Below, piece by piece: positions 56,523 to 64,000 of a DNA stretch of 64,000 nucleotides. Source of the stretch: Dactylorhiza incarnata (Eukaryota; Streptophyta; Magnoliopsida; Asparagales; Orchidaceae); the NCBI GenBank assembly GCA_033032865.1, contig JAWHQI010000185.1:5270001-5334000 (forward strand), written 5' to 3'. The notes under the pieces were generated by a model. The model did no database searches. It worked only from the letters and a program-made list of their open reading frames with translations, and was not told the origin of the DNA. The position numbers and the translations under genes are program-made. Numbering within the stretch: position 1 is the first letter of the stretch; each line of letters starts with the position of its first letter.

Positions 56523-57843
56523 GTATAGTACTCATCTGCGGCAAGCCCGCATACACTTTATTCGATACGGGTGCCTCTCACTCATTCATCTCGGAAGAGT
56601 TCGTAGACGATCTGTACCAAGTGCAACACTTCGAGGGCATCTACAGGAGAGTGCGATTCTCGGATGGGTCAGAAGATTTAACAAATGCAAAGTGCAACAT
56701 GAATGTGGAGATTGGAGGGAAGCTGTTCGAAGCGTAGGCGACGCTTTTGAAGATGAAGGACTTCGATCTGATCTAGGTAAGACATGGCTGCACGGGAACC
56801 ATGCAAGGATTGACTGTCCGGCAAGGAGGATCATTCTAAAGCATGAAGATGGTGAAGTAGTGATCGAAGGTACTAAATCCGCCTCTTGTATCTTTTTATC
56901 ATCAGTTCAGGCCGTCAAGGCCCACCTGCAGGAAGACGAGGTATATCAAGTGCTCTTCGAGGAGACGGAAGTCAAAGACTCAGTGTTAAATATCCCGGTC
57001 GTGCGGGATTTTGCCGACGTATTTCCGGAGAAGCTACCCAGACTACCTCCGCACCGTGAGAAGGATTTTGAAATCCAACTGGTTCCGGGGGCAAAGCCGG
57101 TATTTAGAGCTCCTTATCGGATGGCCCCAATGGAGTTTGTAGAGTTCCAAAGACAGCTGCAGGATCTGGTGGAAGCTGGGTTCGTTAGGCCGAGTTCCTC
57201 ACCTTGGGGAGCTCCGGTGTTGTTCGTGAATAAGAAGGATGGGACACTCAGATTGTGCATCGACTACAGAACCCTGAACCGGCTGACAGTTCGGAATACG
57301 TACCCATTACAAAGGATCGATGAGCTTTTTGACCAGTTGGAGGGAGCCCACTGCTTCTCGAAGCTGGATTTGAGATCAGGGTATTATCAGTTGCGGATCC
57401 AGGAGGAGGATATCCCGAAGATGGCTTTCAGCAGCCGATACGGATTATATGAGTTCACGGTGATGCCATTCGGACTCACAAATGCACCATCAGCATTTAT
57501 GAGCCTGATGAACCGGGTGTTCGAGCCTTATCTTGACATCCTCGTCATCGTGTTCATCGACGACATCCTCATCTATTCAAAGTCGGAGGAGCATGCACGA
57601 CATTTGGCACTAACATTGGAGAAGCTTCGGGAGCATCGTCTGTATGCAAAATTCAGCAAGTGCCAGTTTTGGCTGGAGGAGGTGGCCTTACTAGGCCATA
57701 TCATCAGTGGAGCTGTCCTAGCAGTGGATCCAACAAAGATCCAGGCAGTACAGGATTGGCCGCCGCCGAAGATGGCCACCGACGTCAGGAGTTTCTTGGG
57801 ACTTGTCGGCTATTACCGGAAGTTCGTGCAGGGGTTTTCATAG
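56523..57843 (+). pseudogene. Tek1 protease and reverse transcriptase
   Basis: Protease active site [10 protein letters not shown] at 56561-56590. Two stops near 56736 and 56774 and a frameshift near 56775 follow; the next frame is open to 57843. RT shows [31 protein letters not shown], the first Asp in [26 protein letters not shown], and the catalytic FIDDILIYS at 57553-57580, then [16 protein letters not shown] at 57841-57843 ends it within the connection to RNase H. The RT itself is intact in sequence. Confidence 0.93.
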
Positions 57844-58620
57844 ATAGCCCTCACACTCACATCCCTGACGAAAAAGGATGCTGCTTTCACATGGACGTCG
57901 CGGTGTGAGGCAGCCTTCCAGGAGCTGAAGGGTCGGCTTACTTCGGCCCCCATCCTTTCCCTTCCATCGGGGAGGGAAGGATTCCAGGTGTACACGGATG
58001 CATCATATCAGGGGATGGGTGCCGTTCTGATGCAAAATGGGCACGTGATAGCTTACGCCTCCCGCCAGTTGAAGGATCACGAGCGGAATTACCCGGTGCA
58101 TGACTTGGAGATGGGAGCAGTTGTATTCACTCTCAAGATATGGCGACACTACCTCTACGGTGTCCACTGCGACATATTCTCAGATCATAAGAATCTGAAG
58201 TACGTAGATACGCAGAAGGAGCTGAACATCCGGCAAAGACGATGGGTGGAGTTTTTATCAGACTACCAGTACACGATGCATTACCACCCAGGGAAGACGA
58301 ATGTAGTAGCAGACACTCTGAGCAGGAGAGCTACCACATCGGGAGCAGAGCCCAAGTTGATGGCCATGGAGCTGGTACGGATGCTCGAGGACATGTAGAT
58401 CTCCTTAGTATCCGAGGACGATCCGGAGCTATAAGGGGAGTATCTAGCGGCGATGAGTACCACCTACGACATTCGAGACCGCATCAGGGATGGGCAAAGG
58501 CAGGATGCCATGCTTGATCGATTTTCAGAGCCTTGGAGGTAGGCTCAGCTGGAGACTATTCGTTGAAGGACGGCCTGTTGAGTTTTAGAGGCTGAGTGTA
58601 TATACCGGTATAGAGCCAGA
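57844..58620 (+). pseudogene. Tek1 RNase H
   Basis: Same frame as RT after the [19 protein letters not shown] (first Asp), [15 protein letters not shown] (Glu), [12 protein letters not shown] (Asp), VVADTLSRR. After a TAG at 58396-58398 the frame is broken by further stops up to a frameshift near 58630. Confidence 0.9.
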
Positions 58621-59405
58621 TTTGGGAAGACATTATGACAGAGGCTCATTGCATTAGATACTCCGTGCACCCGGGTGTCACCAAGATGACAACGGATCTG
58701 AAGAGGACTATGTACTGGCCGGGTATGAAGAAGGACATCACCTATTTCGTGACCCACTGCGAGTCTTGCCAACTCGTGAAGGCGGAGTGTCGGAACCTAG
58801 CCGGGTTATTGCAGCCGCTCTCGGTACCAGAGTTGAAGTTCGACGACATCGCTATGGACTTTATACACGGTCTTCCCCGATCTCGTGTGGGAAATGACTC
58901 AATTTGGGTGATCGTCGACAGATTGATGAAGGTGTCCAGGTTTATCCCAGTAAGGAAGGACGATCCGGTCGGTGTTTTGGTACGGAGGTTCGTAGAGCAG
59001 TTTGTTCGATATCATGGTGTGTCGAGGACGATCGTGTCGGATCGAGATGGACGATTTACGTCGAGGGAGTGGAGAGCAGTGCAGGCCTACTTGGGCACCC
59101 GATTGACATTTAGTACTGCATTCCACCCCTAGACAGACAGGCAAACAGAGCGCACCAACCGGACCTTGGAAGACATCCTACGTCTATGTATTCTGGATCG
59201 CGGGGAGCCATGGGAGAGACTATTACCATTAGTCAAGTTCTCATACAACAACAGTCACCAGGCTAGCGTAGGTAGGGAACCTTACGAGGCTTTATATGGA
59301 CGGAGGTGCAGGACACCATTGTCTTGGATTTAGTATGAGGATCCCAAGGCAATTGGTTCAGAATTCGTGGAGAACATAGAGGCTCAGGTGAGACTGATTT
59401 CGAGA
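58621..59405 (+). pseudogene. Tek1 integrase, zinc finger and core
   Basis: HHCC finger (EAHCIRYSVHPGVTKM; CESCQLVKAE) from 58635; core with first Asp in IAMDFIHGLP, second in IVSDRDGRFTS, and after a TAG at about 59130 the Glu region TDRQTERTNRTLEDI. A TAG near 59332 and a frameshift near 59400 follow. Confidence 0.9.
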
Positions 59406-59907
59406 TAGGATGCTAGAGGCCCAGAGCAGGCAGGCCAAGTATTACGATGCGCGTCATCGTATGGTAGAGTTTCAGGTGGGAGATCGGGTCTTCTTGAAGA
59501 TACGTCTGATGCATGGAGTCTCGCGGGTTCGGAGGCGGAAGAAGCTCAGTCCGAGATATATGGGGCCTTACAGGATTCTGGAGCGGATCGGTCCCATAGC
59601 TTACATACTGGAGCTACCGCCGGATTTAGAGGGATTGCATGACGTTTTCCACGTCTCCTCGCTTAGGAGGGCTCTACTATGGCCAGAGCAGCGGATATCT
59701 ACTACGGAGGGGCCAATAGCTACTGATCGGTCGGTTCACCTGGAGCTGGTTCGGATAGACGACATGGAGTTGCGAGTCTTGCGACGCAAGAAGGTTCCGC
59801 TGGTCAAGGTCCTATGGAGGAATCATGGGCAAGAGGAGCATACCTGGGAACCACTGGACCCGATGCAACAAAAGTACCCTGAGCTCTTTATGACAAGTAT
59901 AATTTAA
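59406..59907 (+). pseudogene. Tek1 integrase C-terminus with chromodomain
   Basis: Open from 59410 to TAA 59907. Reads AQSRQAKYYDARH and GDRVFLKIR, the GPY region (SPRYMGPYRILERIG), FHVSSLRRALL, and then a C-terminal chromodomain-like segment with IDDMELRVLRRKKVPLVKV and VLWRNHGQEEHTWEP (about 59750-59895). In chromoviruses this domain guides insertion to particular chromatin. It is what places Tek1 in the Tekay group rather than Tat or Athila. Confidence 0.9.
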
Positions 59908-60004
59908 TTTTTCTGGGATGTTACATGTTCTTGCTTGTAGTAGAAACCCCACAGGCTTAACCTGAATTTCGAGGATGAAAATTTTATTTTTATGTATTGG
60001 GATT
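59908..60004 (+). other. Tek1 3' untranslated stretch
   Basis: Contains GAATTTCGAGGATGAAAATT, common at this place in Tekay elements. No clear long purine tract before the LTR. Confidence 0.6.
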
Positions 60005-63000
60005 TGTAACCTCCCCCAAACAACTAGACCCCCTAAGTTGTTTTTGTCATGACTAGGTCATGACAAAACCATAGGAAGAGTTTAAGACCATGTGAGCTTG
60101 GATGAGAAGGATAAATCCCAGTGATCTGCATATAGCAGTTTTCATATACCTAGCCTAGTTTTGGATTTTAGGGCCTTTCCTTGAACCTTGACTCCACCAT
60201 AGTATCCCTAACCCATTAGGGGCCTCCTTGGAGCACTGGGGGCCCATTGGGGTCAACCAAAGAGGCCAATTTGGCTAAAGTCAATCTTAACTCTAAATTG
60301 GTCAAACTAACTCAATTAGGGTCAATTGGCCTCCACCATGCCAAATTGACCCTGCCCCTACCCTTATGGGGATATTAGGAACCTATTGGACCAAAAAGCC
60401 CCATCATGGGACCTCTAAATTGGCCAATTTACCCTAAGTCAACCTTAGCCCTAATTTTGGTCAAAGTGCCATATTAAGAGGCAACTCACCCTCACCCTGC
60501 CAAATTGGCTCCACCTACACCTTCCTAACCCTTAAGGGAGGACATTGGATCCTAAGCCACCCATTGGGGTCAATCCAATTGGTCAATTTGACCAAAGTCA
60601 ACTTTGTAATAAATTAGGTCAAAATTACACAATTTCCCCAAATTAAACCCAATCCACTTGAGCTAGACCCAATTGGTGGGGTCCACCACCTCATGGGGAT
60701 TGAATGTTGCTGAGTTGGCCATCCAATTTGAAGAGAGTCGGCTAGGAGAGAGAGAGCCTAATTTGAAAGAGAGAGAAGGAAGGGGGAGTTAATGGAGAGG
60801 AAGAGGAAACCTTCCATCTCCTCCAATAATGGCACCATTCATCTCCCCTTGGGGAGAGGAGAATTTTTCAACCCTTCCCCGACCACATTGATGCCCAGAT
60901 TCACTCCCCCAAGTGTAACCGAAACCTTCACTAATGGCCATTAATGGCAATCCGAGTAACTCCTCCCCCTTAGCCTCAATTGACCCCTTTAACATCTTCA
61001 GAGGTTGGAAAGGAGTGAAACCCCCTCTTCCCCCGAAGAAATCAAGCACCAGAAGCCAGGATCGACATGGCGCAGAAAGCTCCACCTCCGGCCATGGAAA
61101 CTCGCCGGAATACGCGCCACCAATCCCCCACACATGTCTGATCCGCCTCCTCTCCCTTAGTGCTAGATCTTTTCATAATTTGGGGCTTGATCCGAGCTCA
61201 ATTGGGCTCGGATCGTGCTTCCGAAAGGGCTCATTTTGAGCTCTCTTTCCCCTCTTCTAAACTCCGATTCCGACCACCTCCGGCCGGCCAACCACTCCTT
61301 ATCACCGGCCACCACCTCAACAGAGGTGGTGGTGGCATTGGCTGGCCGGGAAGCAGCATAGGTAGCCAGGAAATCATCCCACAAAGGAGCCCAGGACGGG
61401 CTATCGCGCACCGTCCATCCAACGGGGACAATGACTGTGAGCTGTCGGATTTGCCGTGATTATGTTATATGTTATATTCTTATTTAATTAATTCGTCGAT
61501 CAGAGTAGAAGAAATTCACCAAACTAATAATTGAGTTCGTCTAACAGAATTAATTCGTCGAACAGAATTAATTCAGCGAACAAAATCCGGAGTAAATGAT
61601 TAGGTTATAACCTTATTTCATTAATTCATCGCACGGAGTAGAAGAAATTTTGAGTTCGTCGAATGGAACACTGTGTTCGTCTAACAGAATTAAGGCACCA
61701 AACTAATAGTTGAGTTTGTCGAACGGAACCCGTCGTTCGTCGAACAGAATTAAGTCATCGAACTGACAGTTGAGTTCGTCGAACGAAGCCCAGAGTTCAT
61801 CGAATAGAATTCATTTGCCAAACACCCTCTAGAGTTCATCAAACTGATAGTTGAGTTCGACGAACTGAGCACGGAGTTCGTCGAACGGAGTTGATTCGCC
61901 GAACTAAATTAATTCGTCGAACTGGATTAGTTCGTCGAACGAAGATCGGCTTTCATCGAGCGCACTGAAGCACGACGTTCGTCGAATGTAGAGCAGAGTT
62001 CATCGAATGTAGATCATACTTCGTCGAATGCATTTCATATTTCGTCGAACTCAGAGACATGTTCCAACACATTTTGTCATACTCCCTGCAGTATTTCTTT
62101 TTAATTATTAAAAATAATAGAACCATTCAAATGAAAAAGTGGTCAACACAAAAGTTGTAGCCCTTGGAGTCTAATTTATTTTAAAATTAATTTCACCCCA
62201 AAAGGAGTTCTGTAGCTCCCTGTAGGTCCATTTTGGTGGGACTAGTCCCTAGTGTAGGACAGCCACCATATCTTGAATAACTTTTGATTGGGTCATGGGA
62301 TGGACTTAAAAATTGAAACACAGGCTATTTACACCTACCCACACATCATACCCAAAGATGGGAATTTTAGGAGAACCTTTTTCTAAGGTTTTTGGAATTG
62401 TTTCATAAATTAAATATTAATTAATTATTAAGTCAAATTACCTCCAATGCCCTCCAAATTTTGGTGGGCACTTCTTAGGGTTATCACATGACCCTGGTAA
62501 AAATCTCAGTCCAATTGGGTCTAATTTGGTTGGGTGAATTGTCAACCCAGTTTAGGTCCAATTGGGTCAAAGTTAGGGCATGGTGTTTATCTTGGGGTAT
62601 GGTGGTCAGAACTCATCACCATGAGTTGAAACGTTGGCCACTAGTTTAGGATCACCTAAAACACCTTCATGAGTAAGATGGGGTGGTGTAGAGGTGGATA
62701 TGCCCTAGGACCCTAGTTTTAACCTTAGGGTTGCTCTTGAACCTTGTGAAGGACATGGGTTCAAATGTTCTTGTATGGTCATGGAACTTGGTGGATAAGT
62801 TCATGAGATGTATTTATGCCCTAGGGAATTTTGAGAGAATTTTAGGAGGACTTATCCGCCCTAAATTAGGTCATAACCCCTTTAGGTAAACTTCTTGTAA
62901 GAGATATTTACATGCACAAATGATCCTGAATGAAGATGAAATCTTGGTGGTGCCTTTAAAACCATAATATTAACCCCTGATAACTTTTGTTTAATTTATT

Positions 63001-64000
63001 TAATGATTTATTTAGTATTTCATTCTCAAGGCACCTATTTTGTCTCAGTCTTAAGAAATATAATTAAGGGTCCAAAACTCTCTAGAAAAATGTGCAACTT
63101 GGTGATAGGACATTTCAGAGCACTAGGAAGCTCTGTGAATTTTTATTGAATTTTTGGAAATTGTTATCAGTAGACTACTTCACAACATGTGCAAATTAAG
63201 AATTAATTGGATTAATTATTTCAGTGAGTAAATGATTCCCATAAATTGTGAAACTCTGTAATTACGTTTTTCTGGACATAATAGAGGTTTGCTAATTTTT
63301 CTACAATTTTGGCACAAGTATTTTTGGTAGTTCCTTCATAAATCTTCAAGTTTGGTTAGAAGTTAAATATTAAAAATAGAGGACATATCCTTACTGTAAA
63401 ATTATGATATTCACTATTTACTATTATTTGGCATGATAGATTTATCTTAATTTTATGAGGATCGTGTCTTGAGAATACCTTACACTTCATGTTCATATTC
63501 ATACTTGGCAAATATTGGAGAAATTTAAATAAATGTTAAAATGTTGAGGAAAAATATGAGTCTTTGGATTTAGTCTTATAATTCCATGATAGTCCTCCAG
63601 TAAAAATCTTGTGTCATGAGGAGGAATGTTTGGAGTACCTCTACTTGTAAGCTTCATGTAGTTAGTTTGGTCTGCGTATAGTAAAAATGTGAAATTTGGA
63701 TATTTAGGGGCCTACCAAGTGGAAGTGGCATGTATTTGGTGTACATGGTCAGGTTGAAGAGATTGAAGGTCACCAAAAAGGAGCTTAGGAGATAAGAGTG
63801 CTAGGTGAGCTAAGGGTAAGGTCGTGCTTGGGAGTGACGAAAGATCGTCTTTCCCCTAGCGTGTCATAAACCACCTAGGGTTAATACAAGTGAAAAGATT
63901 AGAGGCTTAGGCATATGGGTAGATTCAAATAACATTAAGTGCCTTGAGAAAGGGAGCTTTGGGGTTTCATCCCCTTTGTAGTTCCTAGTACCGTAGCGAG
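60005..64000 (+). repeat. Tek1 3' LTR, cut by the window end
   Basis: TGTAACCTCCCCC onward, aligned with pieces 1 and 2 of the 5' LTR. Uninterrupted, so it shows the state before Ath2 inserted. Palindrome array at 61490-62055. Divergence from the 5' LTR is clearly larger than between the Ath2 LTRs. Confidence 0.95.

Larger units (their letters stand above)
31313..64000 (+). mobile_element. Tek1: Tekay-type chromovirus split by two nested elements, 3' end cut by window
   Basis: 5' LTR in three pieces (31313-33423, 45178-48149, 54810-55114), initiator-Met primer site, gag, protease, RT, RNase H, integrase with chromodomain, and a 3' LTR from 60005. Ath2 and Ath3 sit inside the 5' LTR. Without them the LTR is about 5.4 kb, long but possible for Tekay/Del. 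Stops and frameshifts break gag-pol in at least eight places. It is the oldest member of this nest. The right target duplication lies beyond the window. Confidence 0.93.

Overview
This window is plant nuclear DNA made almost wholly of LTR retrotransposons, many inserted into one another. I find no ordinary host gene, rRNA or tRNA gene. The organism is an angiosperm: the elements belong to plant clades (Tat/Retand, Athila and Tekay Ty3/gypsy; Ty1/copia with UBN2-type gag), carry plant primer sites (initiator-Met-like and Asp-like tRNA) and are several kb long. I cannot name the species. All coding regions are broken by stops, frameshifts or deletions. Several stops are TGA or TAG where a CpG or TGG codon is likely to have stood.

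Layout. (1) 1-9473, minus: 'Ret1', a Tat/Retand-type element with its 5' LTR, gag-pol with an extra (archaeal-like) RNase H, an 11-copy 97-bp tandem repeat in the 3' UTR and a spliced antisense accessory ORF; its 3' LTR lies before position 1. (2) 9479-17050, minus: 'Cop1', a complete copia-type element with TTGAG target duplications, carrying only gag and a second ORF, with no pol. (3) 17056-18245: relic of a gypsy integrase, then unidentified DNA. (4) 18246-20459, minus: 'Ret2', LTR plus gag start of a second Retand-type family. (5) 20460-21073: AT-rich. (6) 21074-21341: a 268-bp inverted-repeat element around a tRNA-like Pol III promoter. (7) 21342-23468, minus: 'Cop2', gag fragment plus LTR. 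(8) 23469-25003: 'Ret3', an orphan Retand-type LTR. (9) 25004-29374, minus: 'Ath1', Athila 3' LTR and ATHILA-type ORF. (10) 29375-31312: AT-rich non-coding, perhaps a copia tail. (11) 31313-64000, plus: 'Tek1', a Tekay chromovirus whose 5' LTR (about 5.4 kb) is split by two later insertions: 'Ath2' (33424-45172, plus, GAAGT duplication) and 'Ath3' (48150-54804, minus, GTGTT duplication). Its gag-pol is at 55318-59907 and its 3' LTR starts at 60005 and runs off the window.

The most notable signal is not a gene. The LTRs of unrelated families each carry an array of short, CpG-containing palindromes. In the six families where I could place a TATA box, the array lies upstream of it, in U3. The motif differs by family: GCGTCGA-N7-TCGACGC in Cop1, TTCGTCGAA in Ret3 and Tek1, a 34-bp palindrome centred on CACGCCCGTG in Ath1 and Ath2, CGCACGGGCG in Ath3 and CGACGATATCG-like in Cop2. 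In Cop1 the same dyad also forms an in-frame 33-bp repeat inside gag. A second notable signal is a 93-bp intron-like insertion between gag and protease in Tek1, flanked by a CAGGTA duplication.
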